This document shows positions 11,556 through 21,839 of a stretch of 64,000 bases of DNA, in pieces (the stretch's first letter is position 1; each line of letters starts with the position of its first letter). Location of the stretch: NCBI GenBank assembly GCA_036936605.1, contig JAUPFV010000004.1, positions 143,326,973 through 143,390,972 of the forward strand, written 5' to 3'. The stretch comes from Limnanthes douglasii subsp. nivea. Lineage: Eukaryota; Streptophyta; Magnoliopsida; Brassicales; Limnanthaceae. The notes beneath the pieces were generated by a model, which saw only the letters and a program-made list of their open reading frames with translations, did no database searches and was not told the DNA's origin. The translations under genes and the position numbers were made by a program.

Positions 11556-11561
11556 CACGTG
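11556..11561. promoter_or_regulatory. Conserved G-box CACGTG upstream of copy 1
   Basis: The palindrome CACGTG sits inside CACGTGACTCACC, about 330 bp upstream of the start codon. The same 13-mer is kept upstream of copy 3 (38298-38310), although the surrounding DNA has diverged. G-boxes bind plant bZIP and bHLH factors; the TGACTCA next to it resembles a GCN4-type bZIP site. Confidence 0.45.
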
Positions 11562-11900
11562 ACTCACCTTATTAGTTAAGGTGTTAGTCTTTCTACTAGC
11601 TAATCTCAAACCATGCTCTAATATTAGTAATGAATTTGATCTTAAATAATTGGAAGTAATATAATAATTTTATTGTCGACCGGGCCAAAAGAACGTAAAT
11701 TAAAATCCCATTAAACAAAATTAACAAAATTTTATATCTGCCATAGATTAGTACAAAACTCAACGTGATGTAATTCTTTATATCGTATCTAAAAAATAGA
11801 AAGGTTGATTAGCACGTGTGTATAATTTTTTTTCTAATGTTGTGGTTCTACTAAAGTTTTATATCTAAGTACAAAGATGGTTATATCTCTAACAATTATG

Positions 11901-12483
11901 TCATAAGCATATTATTTTTTACGTGGAACCATCCAAGTAAAATGCAATAGCCATTGGTTAATAAACTATATAAAACGACGAACTCAACTAAAAAGAGTTT
12001 GTAAATATAAATTGATGGACTCAACTAAAAAGAGTTCGTAAATGGAATCGAACATAGCCATTTTTTTTAAGTATGCAATGTAAGTCTAAGTATTTGAAAT
12101 TTTAATGGTCAAAATTAGTTTTGTTAGCTAAATTTATTTATGTTATTATGTAAGACTTTATATTTGAAACAAGGGTGATTAGTGAAGATTTTTTTATAAA
12201 AAAAAAGTTGATAGTTTGGTTCGGACGTGTTTGTTTAGCAAAGTATGGGTTTGATTATAGTTTTTCTCAAAAGTATGCATATGTAATGTGATCATCTAAT
12301 TTATGTCAAACCTAATCTCTCTCTTTCGGCCTATGTTCTTCTTTTTCTACTGTTGCTTTTACGAGTGAGTAAAAGCAAGTCTCTCTATATTGCTCAGAAG
12401 AAAGTTAGCATAGTTGTGGGATAAATAATAAGTCAATGAACAATTCACTACTTCCTCTAATTACGGCTTCTTGATGTCGCCTA
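11901..12483. other. Unassigned stretch left of the copia element
   Basis: No open frame is recognised. The last part (12300-12483), rich in CT, directly precedes the GCCTA target duplication. It was therefore continuous with 16658 onward before the copia insertion, so it could include the 5' leader of the ASHH2 pseudogene. I see no coding match that proves this. Confidence 0.35.
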
Positions 12484-12794
12484 TGTTAGCATTATTTAGA
12501 AGTTGTTAGTTTATGTTGGTCCAGTTTATGGGTCTTTCTTGGATCTTCTGTTGGTATTTTGTGGGTATTTTTTAGGAAAAGCCACAGTTAAAGTTCTCTG
12601 AACACGCTTTAGTTTACTTGTGGTTTTTACTTAACTTATGTCAGTAGTTTAACTTATGTTAGTGACTTTTATCTTGTATTTAAAGCTTCATCTACTAAAT
12701 AAATGAATACAAGTCTTTTGATTTTCCAGTAACTCATTTGCTTCTCTATGTTTCAATTATTCTCACCATTAAATCTTTTTCTTTTATACTAAGA
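12484..12794 (+). repeat. 5' LTR of the copia element
   Basis: About 311 bp, starting TGTTAGCATTATTTAGAAG. It differs from the right LTR by several substitutions and short indels (for example an extra GATCTTCTGTTGG-type stretch near 12542). The terminal CA has become GA. Confidence 0.93.
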
Positions 12795-12797
12795 AAG

Positions 12798-12810
12798 TGG
12801 TATCAGATCC
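12798..12810 (+). other. Primer binding site
   Basis: TGGTATCAGATCC matches the usual plant copia primer site complementary to the 3' end of initiator tRNA-Met (TGGTATCAGAGC), with a mismatch near its end. Confidence 0.85.
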
Positions 12811-12838
12811 CTCTTCTTAAGGGATTTGTGAGGTTAAA

Positions 12839-13680
12839 ATGGAAAGAGAATTTTCAATCGCTGCACCACCGGTCTTAAATGGAGACAATTATCAAATGTG
12901 GGCAGTTCATATGGAGACTTACTTGGAAGCTTTGGATCTTTGGGAAGCAATAGAAGAGGATTACAAAATCCCTCAACTACCAGCAAATCCTACCATAGCA
13001 CATATCAAAGCACATAAGGAAAAGAAGACGAGAAAATCAAAGGCAAATGCTTATCTATTTGCAGCTGTATCTCAGATGATATTCACATGAATAATGTCTC
13101 TCAAAACAGCCAAATAAATTTGGGATTACCTCAAGGCTGAGTACGAAGGAGATGAAAGGATTCGTGGACTGAAAATCATATATTTAATTAGGGATTTTGA
13201 TTCGCAAAATATGAAGGAGTCTGAGTGCATGAAGAAGTACTCTGACAGACTTCTCAACATTGCCAACAAGGTGAGATTTCTTGGGTCTGAATTAAAAGAC
13301 TCCAGGATTGTTGAAAAGATACTGGTGACTCTTCCAGAGAAGTTTGAAGCAACCATTACTACTCTGGAGAACACCAAAAATCTGTCAAATATCTCTCTTA
13401 CAGAACTTTTAAATGTCTTACAAGCACAAGAGCAGAGAAGGTCTATGAGGCAAGAAGAAGTGATTGAAGGTGCCCTACCTGTAAAGTATCAAGACAACAA
13501 CATGTATAAAAAACAAACTTCAAAAAAGAAAAGAAACAGGTGTCAACAAATCCTATCCGCCTTGCCAGCACTGTAAAATTAAAGGTCATCCCCCATACAG
13601 GTGTTAGAGAGCCCTGATGCTAAATTCTCAAAATGTAATCAACTCGGACATGAAGCTACTATTTGTAAAGTCAAAGGTTA
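12839..13680 (+). pseudogene. copia gag remnant with zinc knuckle
   Basis: It starts at ATG 12839 with PPVLNGDNYQMWAVHMETYL, the usual 'L-G-NY--W---M--YL' opening of copia gag. A stop follows at 13090. A second open piece (13211-13576) carries SECMKKYSDRLLNIANKVR and KILVTLPEKFEATITTLE, typical of the UBN2 gag domain. A degraded CCHC knuckle (KCNQLGHEATICK) follows near 13640. It would have formed the particle and packaged RNA; stops and frameshifts prevent this. Confidence 0.88.
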
Positions 13681-13681
13681 G

Positions 13682-14460
13682 ATGCAGATGCAAGAAGCAG
13701 ATGCACGTGTAGCTGATCAAGAAGAAGAAGATCAGTCGTTTGTGGTCTCTTGTTTTTCAAGCAGAGAATCGAGTGAGAGCTGGTTGATTGACAGAGAGTG
13801 CACAAATCATATGACATATGATACAGAGCTCTTTGAGGAATTAAAAGACACCAAAGTCAGGAGAGTAAAAATCGAAAACGGTGAACACTTAAAAGTCAAG
13901 GGAAAATGTAGAGTAGCTATAACAAGCTATGGAGGTACAAAGTTTATTCCTGATGCTTTATTTGTACCAAAAATTGATCAAAATCTGTTAAGTGTTGGTC
14001 AATTGCTTGATAAAGGCTACAAAGTGTTGTTTGATTAATAAACAATGCATGATCAAAGATGCTACCGACAAAGACTTCTTTAATGTCAAAATGAAATCAA
14101 AAAGTTTTGCTCTAAATCTTATTGAAAATAAGCAGATGGTCTTTAAATCCAGTGTTGAGAATGAAAGTTGATGTTTGATTCAGACTATAAGGTCTGATAA
14201 TGGTGGAGAATACATTTCAGAAACGTTCAATAGGTTTTGTGAAGATGCTGGAATTGAACACCAACTAACAACACCATACTCTCCTCAACAAAATGGAGTG
14301 AGTGAAAGAAGAAATAGATTCATAATGGAGATGACGAGATGCATGCTTCATTAAAAAAATCTTCCAAAATGATTTTGGGGAGAAGAAGCAAACATTGCTT
14401 GTGTACTAACAAAATCTAATTTCAACGAAAGTTGTAAAAGACTTGACACCATTTGAAGCT
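13682..14460 (+). pseudogene. copia protease and integrase remnant
   Basis: The frame at 13682-14038 carries ESWLIDRECTNHMTYD. This is the protease active-site region, with the expected D-S-G altered to D-R-E. DALFVPKIDQNLLSVGQL follows. After 14040 the GAG-pre-integrase region and first half of the integrase are mostly missing. The remaining integrase core (about 14180-14345) reads SDNGGEY and TPYSPQQNGVSERRN, around the second and third acidic residues of the D-D-E triad. Several stops are present. Confidence 0.85.
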
Positions 14461-14879
14461 TGGTATGGTTACAAACCTTCTTTAAAGTTTCTTAAAATAT
14501 TTGGCTGCCTTTGTTTCACTTATATTTCACTGGCCAAGCGAGATAAGCTTGATAAAAAGACAGAAGCCGGAATCTTTATTGGGTATAACACTATATCCAA
14601 AGCTTATAGCGTTTTCTAGCCACTTACGGGTCGAGTTATAGTGAGCCGAGATGTTCATTTTATTAAAAATGAGCCTTGAAATTGGGAAGACTCAACCAAG
14701 GTGAACCAGATTTTTAATTCACAAAACAGTTCAATCAATTGTAGCATGATAGAAGAAGAAGAATAAAAACCCGGAGATAAGGGGCAAGATGCTTCAGATG
14801 ATGCTCCGGTAAGAGGTACTAGGTCTCTGTCTAATATTTATCAAAGGTGTAATGTAGCTGTTTTTGAACCTACAGGGTT

Positions 14880-15853
14880 CTGTGATGCAAAAGACAGCCG
14901 ACATTGGATGGCTGCAATGCAGGAGGAGCTGTCGATGATAAAAAAAAAACTTGAGAGTTGGTTGATCGACCTCTAAACAGAAAAATAATTGGTGTAAAAT
15001 GGGTTATCAGAAAAAAGATAAATCCTGATGATTCAGTTAACAGATTCAAAGCAAGACTTGTTGTAAAGGGATATGCACGAGTTTTTGGAGTGGAGTATTC
15101 GGAAACATTTGCACCTGTTGTTAGGCTTGATACCAGAAGATTACTGCTTGCTTTTGCTGCTCAAAATAGTTGGAAAGTGTTCCAGCTTGATGTTAAACCT
15201 GCGTTCTTAAATGGAGATTTGCAAGAAGAAATTTTTGTTGAACAACCTGAAGGTTTTGTAAGCAGAGGGAATGAAGATAAAGTCTATTTTAAAAAAAAGG
15301 CTTTATACGGCCTAAAACAGGCTCCGCGAGCATGGTACAACAAGTTTGATGATCATTTGGTGGGTCTTGGTTTTCGTAAAATTCAATTTGAACTCACATT
15401 GTATGTCAAGAATGAAGGTACAAATACCTTAGTCATTTCTCTTTATGTAGATGATTTGTTAATTACAGGGAACAATCTTGACAAAATTAATCAGTTCAAA
15501 CTGGAAATAGAAAGGGTCTTCGAATGACAGACGTTGGTCTGATGTCATACTTCTTCGGCATTGAGATCAAACAAAACAAAGATGAAGTGTTCATATGTCA
15601 AGGAACTTATGCAAAACAGATAATTAAAAAATTTCAAATGGAAGATTGCAAAGCAATGAATACTCCTATGAATCAAAAGGAGAAGTTGGTTAAAAATGAT
15701 GGTTCTGCTAAGGTTATTGAAGCTGAGTCCAGGAGTTTGGTCGGTTGTGTAATGTATTTAACAACAACCAGATCTGATATCTTAAATGTTGTACATGACA
15801 GCTGCGAAAAGAGTTATCAGATACGCAAAAGGTACTTCGAATTATGGAGTTAA
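14880..15853 (+). pseudogene. copia reverse transcriptase remnant
   Basis: The region carries VKWVIRKKINPDDSVNRFKA, KGYARVFGVEYSETFAPV, VFQLDVKPAFLNGDLQEEIF and KALYGLKQAPRAWY, all standard copia RT blocks. The catalytic YVDD box is intact at 15444-15455. A frameshift at about 15524 moves the rest (DVGLMSYFFGIEIKQ, MNTPMNQKEKLVKNDG) into another frame, and an in-frame stop lies upstream of 14958. Confidence 0.92.
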
Positions 15854-15869
15854 GTTTTTAAAGTAGAAA

Positions 15870-16345
15870 GAGATGAAGCTAATTGGTTTCTCTGACAGTG
15901 ATTGGGATGGCTCAATTGATGATATGAAAAGTACTTCCGGTTATTGTTTTTGCCTTGGATCATGTATTTTTTCTTGGAGTTCAAGGAAGCAGGATACAGT
16001 AGCTCAATCCACTGCTGAGGCAGATTTATAGCAGCAGCAGGTACTGTTAATCAAGCTCTTTGGTTAAGGAAACTTCTAGTTGATCTAAACATGGAGCAAA
16101 AACAAAGAACTGAAATACTAGTTGATAATCAAGCTGCCATTGCGATCTCCAACAATCCGTTCTTTCATGGAAAGACTAAGCACTTCAATATCAAGCTATT
16201 CTTTGTTCGAGAAGTTCAAAAGAGTGGTGATGTGAGTCTGCGTTCCTGCAAATCTGAAGATCAAATTGCAGATGTTTTCACCAAACCTCTGCTACTTAGC
16301 AAGTTTGAATATTTGAGAAAGAAACTTGGAGTTTGCAGCTTCTAA
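15870..16345 (+). pseudogene. copia RNase H remnant
   Basis: The pieces read TSGYCFCLGSCIFSWSSRKQ and VAQSTAEAEF, then from 16091 ILVDNQAAIAISNNPFFHGK, TKHFNIKLFFVREV and QIADVFTKPLL, ending at a stop near 16345. This is the standard end of copia pol, 12 bases before the polypurine tract. A frameshift at about 16020 separates the halves. Confidence 0.9.
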
Positions 16346-16356
16346 ACAAGGAGGAG

Positions 16357-16657
16357 TGTTAGCATTATTTAGAAGCTGTTAGTTTATGTTGGTCCAGTTT
16401 ATAGGTTTTTTTTTGGTCTTTTGTGGGTCTTTTTTAGAAAAAGTCACAGTTAAAGTTCTCTGAACACGCTTTTGTTTACTTGTGGATTTTACTTAACTTA
16501 TGTTAGTAGTTTAACTTATATTAGTGACTTTTATCTTGTATTGAAAGCTTCATCTACTAAATGAATGAATAAGTCTTTTGATTTTACAGTAACTGCTTCT
16601 CTATGCTTCTCTATCTTTCAATTATTCTCACCATTAAATCTGTCTTTTACACTAACA
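16357..16657 (+). repeat. 3' LTR of the copia element
   Basis: 301 bp from TGTTAGC to CTAACA, preceded by AACAAGGAGGAG (polypurine tract) and followed by the GCCTA target duplication. It keeps the canonical TG...CA ends. Confidence 0.93.
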
Positions 16658-17212
16658 GCCTACTCTGTTAAGTGTTTTCGGTTCTTCTCGTGTCTTGTTG
16701 AAAGGTGTGAGGATCGCGATGGGGTTGTTCCGGGGATTGAATACAGACAGTGAGCAACTCAACGAGGCAGATGTTGAGAGCTACCTTGCTCAATGTTTGC
16801 AGATAATCCTCTTTCTGGTTTTTAGGTCGGGCACCAGTTAATTGATTCTAGTGTAGATAATTTTAGTGGCCAATGTGGGTGCCCCGAATTCTCATTAGTT
16901 GATGGTAAAGATGAATTGGAGGGTGAGCAGGAAATTGGGGTTTTGGGTTAAGAAAATTTAGTGGACAAAGGATGTGAAGTTAGCTTGGAGTATTATGTAA
17001 AGGAGAGGATACTTATCACTAATATGTGAAGAACAGGGATTACATGAGGATTTGAAGGACATTGGTGGCTGCTTCTCTGGGCTAGAGTTGTCAGAGAATG
17101 TGGAACAAAATATCAATACAGAAAATGAACTATAAGGTGATATGAACGCCAATTCTTTATTACCGCAAATGGTCTCTGAAGCTCTTGAAGAGAAAAAAAA
17201 ATTCTAGATCGT

Positions 17213-17743
17213 TTGCACACTGATAGCCACCAACAGGTGTTGCCTTTGGAAATCAGTGGGAGGTCATCAGAATATACAAACTTCGCTTGTATGCAGAAAA
17301 ACTGTGCTGAAAGGAAGGATAAGGTCATGAGTGATCTCTCTGTTGAAGGGGATGCTGTTGATAAAACTGATGATTTGGCTAGGATAGAGGTTAATACTTC
17401 CAACACTATGTTACCTACAGTTTCCAGTGAAATATCCCCAGAGTTTGTGTCTGAGACTCATTCGTTAACTTTTTTGGTACAAAAGATTGAGCCGAAAGAG
17501 CCAAACAATGATTTAGATGTGAATGGTTCTAATTCTACTGGGGTTGAGGCCTATCCCTGCAAGGAGACAGCAATTTCGCATGCTGGTGAAATGACTCCAA
17601 AAACAATAAATATGCGTGATATAACAAAAGAAACATGTGGGCAGAGTTTACTTGTGGAAGAAGATATCTCCAATTTAAATGTGCACTCCTGGTTGTCTTC
17701 GGGGGAGTATATTCCCGGTGTTTATAGTTTAGAATGTTGGTGA
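17213..17743 (+). pseudogene. N-terminal region of the ASHH2 pseudogene (open piece)
   Basis: An open piece of 176 codons, acidic and Ser/Thr-rich without a known domain (for example SDLSVEGDAVDKTDDLARIE). Poorly conserved, disordered sequence is expected before the CW domain of ASHH2. It is placed in this gene by its position and strand, not by a strong sequence match. Further open pieces at 18348-18590 and 18587-18868 continue the same character (ALDSVLD-like and lysine/serine-rich stretches). Confidence 0.5.
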
Positions 17744-19241
17744 ACATAATGCTGAATTTACTTGTGATTCTGTAACTCACAATTTTCAGACTATGCTCAC
17801 TTCTTCGCAAAGAAGCAATCAGGGGACCAGTCAAAAGACTCAAGACAATAAAGATTGTAAGGAATTGCAGGAAAGCAGAAAAAAAAACAATTACAAAAAG
17901 AGCTTGAATTTGCTTCCTTAGCTACAAGGATGAAAAGGAGTTGCGTCTCTAAACCTGCTCGATCGTCGGCATGGGGATTATCTGAGAGCATTACAAACCT
18001 TTTCTCGAAGGGTAGCAATGAAATTGCAAAGCCAATCCAAGGCGGATCAGACAATTGGAAGCCCAGGAGGATCTAGTAAAAACCAAGCGTCAACTAGTCG
18101 CATCCGCTTGAAGGTGAAATTTTGATAAAGAAGTTAGCAAAAACACTCTAAGCATTCCAGAAGCAAAGCTGGTTGACGACTCATCATCTGTTAACATCCA
18201 CTCTAGTATTACGAGACTGGTTTGTTAGGATCTTCTCAATTAGCCAATGTTGTCGAAGATAAATTGTGGAATGAGGAAACCAAAACACATATCCAATTGC
18301 AGAAGAACCAATAGAAGGTTTTAACGGATCTGAAAAAAAAAAAATTTGTGAATATGATGATACCAAAAGATAAAGGCACAGAGTGTATTGCAGCCTCAGG
18401 GAAGCCGGGTGGAGGTCATGCTGATACTGGTCTTAGTCTTTCCTCCAATGGAGTGGCTAGAGGTACTGATAAAATGTATATGGATCCAGGCACGTCACTG
18501 GATTCCGTGCTAGATGCGCAAGCAGATGACTTGCATAATGCTGTTGTCTCTGCTCCCACGACATCGGTTGCTCGTAAATATATTATATGACTGAGAAGAA
18601 AGGCCAGAAGAAAGAGAAGCTATTTTGTACGGAGATTTCTTGTCTTGAGGATAGACTACTAGGTACTGTCTCCCTTAAGAACCCTAAACAAATGAAGAAT
18701 TGTGCTGGCAGCGGGAAAAAGGAAAAAAGTTGTTACTCCATTGATGTTGTCTTTTCTTCCCTTGCTAAGAGCTCAAGCAACATGTCTAGTAGCCTAAAAC
18801 TTTCTGGTGAGCCTTTAACATTGCCTGGACAAACCACACTTGAACGAGTCATTGGAATTGGACATTAAATCATGTTACGATCCAGGTGTTGACGTACAAT
18901 CTGTAGAATCACTATGGTCGAAGGACTACACTCCAAATAAGTTGATAGGGCTTTCCTCTCTAGAACCTAAGGGGCGTAAATCGCTTAAAAGATCAAAATC
19001 CAACTGAGGAAAGAAACTGAGTCTCGAATCCTCTGTTTCTGTAAAGAGCAAAAAAGGAAACACTTCTGCTTAAGTCAATCGAAACCAGGTAACAAGAGTA
19101 AAGCCAAGGAGGCCAGTGATCAAGCTATGGACATGGTGAAGCGTCAGCCAGAGGAAGACTATCAAGTGGTAGAGGATAAAGCAAAAAGTGATAACGCCGG
19201 TGCTACTGTAACCGATGCAGCCCATCAAGGTATGATACCAT

Positions 19242-19976
19242 ATGATACAGAATATTCTTGAAGATAATGCTTGGGTTCACTGCGATGACTGTCAAAAATG
19301 GCAGCGGATTACAGCGGCTCTCGTAGACTCACTTGGTGGGACTTGTCGTTGGATCTGTATGTACAATTCGGACAAAGCTTTCTCTGATTGCTCAATTGCC
19401 CAAGCAATGTCAAGTGAAGATATTAATGCAGAGTTAGGAACATCAGATACTGAAGTCGATGCTCGTGAACAATCGAATTTCAAGGAAATGGACCAAGGAT
19501 TCAAATGTAGACATGTGCCAGGTTCTCAAAAGGCATGCTTCCAGGGTATAAAGATTAATCGATTTCTGCACCGTACTCATAAGGGTCAAACCATCGATGA
19601 GATAATGGCTTGCCAATGCCAGCCACCACGTGATGGTAAGTTGGGTTGTGGAGATGAATATCTCAATTGGATGCTTAATATTGAATGTGTTCAAGGTACT
19701 TGCCCCTCCTGCCCCCGTTGTTCTAATCAACAGTTCCAGCAGCGTAAATATGTCAAATTTGAGAAGTTTAAATCTGGCAAGAAGGGATATGGGTTAAAAG
19801 TGCTTGAGGATGTTAAGGAAGGACAATTCCTCATCAAATATGTCGGAGAGGTGCTTGATCTGCAAGCTTATGGAGCACGGCGGAAGGAGTATGCTGCTAA
19901 TGGTGAGAAGCTTATGGAGCACGGCAGAAGGAGTATGCTGCTAAAAAGATATCTATGTACTCTCAAACATCCATGA
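19242..19976 (+). pseudogene. CW, AWS and truncated SET domains of the ASHH2 pseudogene
   Basis: The 244-codon frame has a CW finger (WVHCDDCQKWQRI, then WICMYNSDKAFSDCS), which reads methylated H3K4 in ASHH2. An AWS cysteine cluster follows (CQCQPPRDGKLGCGDE, LNIECVQGTCPSC) and then the first SET strands (KYVKFEKFKSGKKGYGLKVL, GQFLIKYVGEVLDL). After RRKEYAANGEK a 35-bp unit is repeated (19866-19900 and 19910-19944). The frame then shifts and stops at 19976. The SET catalytic core is absent, so no methyltransferase activity is possible. Confidence 0.9.
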
Positions 19977-21020
19977 TGGGGACTTCTCCCTCTACAATAG
20001 TTACAAAATCCTCATCTGATAGTATTGATGCTAGTAAGAAGTCTAAACCGGCTACAGGCCAAGATAAACAGACTCTTCCAAGTTCACGTCCTCATGTGAA
20101 AAATCTCATTCATCTGGTTCTATGAAGGGAAAATTCACTAGTAATGGATCAGATGGGCAAGAAAGGGCACATTATTTTACCTAACAAATCTCAAGCACCA
20201 AGTCAAGATCAATATTAATTGATATAATTAGCAAAAATGGCTAGCAGATGTTACATAATATAATTGATATTAATTGATATAATTAACAAACAGGTCCATC
20301 AGATTGCACGAAATTTCAGGCATAGATGGATTCCTAGGTCTTTCACAAGACATGCCTACATGAACAGGGATGAGGGCAGGATGGAATCTCAAAGAGATTC
20401 GATCTCAAGTAGGTTCTCTGGGATGAATGATGGCCTGCATGGTCACCGTGTAAGACCTACAGAGGCAACTGTTAATGTCCCCAAAGCGGAAGTTGTTTCG
20501 ATAAATGCTATTCATTAGCGGTATTCGGAACCTTGTACCACTGTTTCCGGAATCGATGGTTAAAAAATGCTGAGGTGAAGTAGCCTACGGGATCAGCCAA
20601 CATGGAACTTGAAACCATGTTCAGTTTAAAACAAGCAACAGAAAGTCGAGTCTAGGTCGCCACAGCAATTAGAAGCTAGGACGGGTGACGCAGTGCATTA
20701 TCTAGCAAGCAAAGAGGGTAGTAGTGATAGCAACAATGGAAAAGATGAACATCCATGAGGATGTTCCGCCTGAGTTTTCACTTCCTCACCAGCTTTCGGT
20801 TTCATCTAATACTCACCCTACCGTGGTTGTAGCCCAACCACAGGCGAAATTTGTTCCCGCTTACCCGTTACGTATGGAATTCCATTAACTGTTATACAGA
20901 AGTTCGGGTCAGCCCATAAGGAAGCAGCATCCAACAGTTGAATTATAGGCTATAGCTCCAGGCAACTAGTAGTATCATCTTGTGTTGCTTCGCTATTGAA
21001 GTATATTGGTTGTGTTGCTC

Positions 21021-21839
21021 CAGCCCCCTCTTATTTTGGTAGTCATTATTTTGGAAAAATAAACAAAAATAGATCGGACTGATAGTGAGAAAAATATATA
21101 TAACCAATACGGTATTGAAAAAAGAATGAACATTTAATATGGTCTATAAATTTCTCTTAAACGTGAGTTATTGTTAGTCACAGAGACGGAGTATTAAAGA
21201 AGAGGCCCAAGGATTGGATGGTGATGTTCCTAAAAGAATTTATTTGATTATGTCCGCATTGCACTTCTTATTTTACAAACGATATAATTTGATGTCTTTG
21301 ATCCCATTTTTTTTTTATAAGCTAAAGTAACTTTATTATTTTGGATTAAAGTTTATAAATTTTTGGACTTAAATGTGAATTACACAAAATTTTGGAACGA
21401 CCTTAAAAAGAAGGATTTCCTCTCATTCGACTCAAAATCAAATCTTTTTTTTTTTAATTCTTCTTTAGCTTTTGATTTTCATTTGTGAACCCCGATTTGT
21501 TTCACAATCTTTCTTAGATCTTTGGATTCGATATTAAGGATCTCTTGTTGTTTAAATTTTATGTTCTTTTGTTTTCGATTCAAATACCTACTACATCTTC
21601 TTCTTCTTCATCTTGTCTTTTATTTTTTCTAGAATAAAAACTTTTGCATCTATTATTATCTATTGCATCTCCTTCTCCTTCGTATTATTCTTTCTTTTTC
21701 CAGATTAAAAAACTCCCTCATTATCTATGAAACAGAGGTAGTTATTTATGAGTTCTTATATAGCCTATTTGTAAGCTCTCTAAGAATGTGATTGCCTCCA
21801 GCTGAATTGGAGATTTAAAGTCTTTGTAATTTATATTTC
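21021..21839. other. Unassigned stretch, possible Stowaway end
   Basis: No open frame of note. CAGAGACGGAGTA at 21181-21193 resembles the right end of a Stowaway MITE (reversed TACTCCGTCTC), but no matching left end was found. Positions 21440-21720 are strongly T/C-rich (TCTTCTTCTTCATC). The right border is the truncated LINE. Confidence 0.4.

Larger units (their letters stand above)
10506..11900. repeat. Duplicated segment, single-gene copy
   Basis: This segment is homologous to the segment at about 36765-38400 plus 46161-46640. The left flank (TCAAAG...GGTCTGGGCTAGCTTTAGG) matches 36830-37060. The right flank (GACGACTTTAACCTCAAGCTTG and onward) matches 38180-38400, then continues beyond the LINE at 46161. 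It is co-linear and has neither the tandem gene duplication nor the LINE, so it shows the simpler arrangement. Confidence 0.85.
12484..16657 (+). mobile_element. Complete but inactive Ty1/copia retrotransposon
   Basis: Two similar LTRs (12484-12794 and 16357-16657) begin TGTTAGCATT. The right one ends CTAACA; the left end has mutated to CTAAGA. The flanks are GCCTA on both sides (12479-12483 and 16658-16662), a perfect 5-bp target duplication. A TGGTATCAGATCC primer site follows the left LTR and an AAGGAGGAG polypurine tract precedes the right one. Gag, protease, part of integrase, RT and RNase H follow in copia order (integrase before RT). LTR differences and many stops show an old insertion. 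Confidence 0.95.
16658..21020 (+). pseudogene. ASHH2: Intronless ASHH2/SDG8-like histone methyltransferase pseudogene
   Basis: ASHH2 (SDG8/EFS) methylates histone H3 lysine 36 in plants. The copy runs from a degenerate N-terminal part (16720-19200) through a CW zinc finger, AWS region and start of SET to C-terminal blocks. Those include SRSILIDIISKNG (about 20203), HQIARNFRHRWIPRSFTR (about 20290) and PPEFSLPHQLSVSSNT (about 20770). Domains encoded by several exons in known ASHH2 genes are contiguous here, so it looks like a processed copy. Most of SET, with its catalytic NHSCxPN region, is missing. There are many stops and frameshifts. A copia element sits at its left edge. No clear poly-A tail was found, so a heavily deleted DNA-level copy cannot be excluded. 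Confidence 0.82.

Noticed and set aside
21181..21193. Stowaway-like right end
   Set aside because: No matching left terminal repeat or TA pair was found; mentioned only as a possibility.
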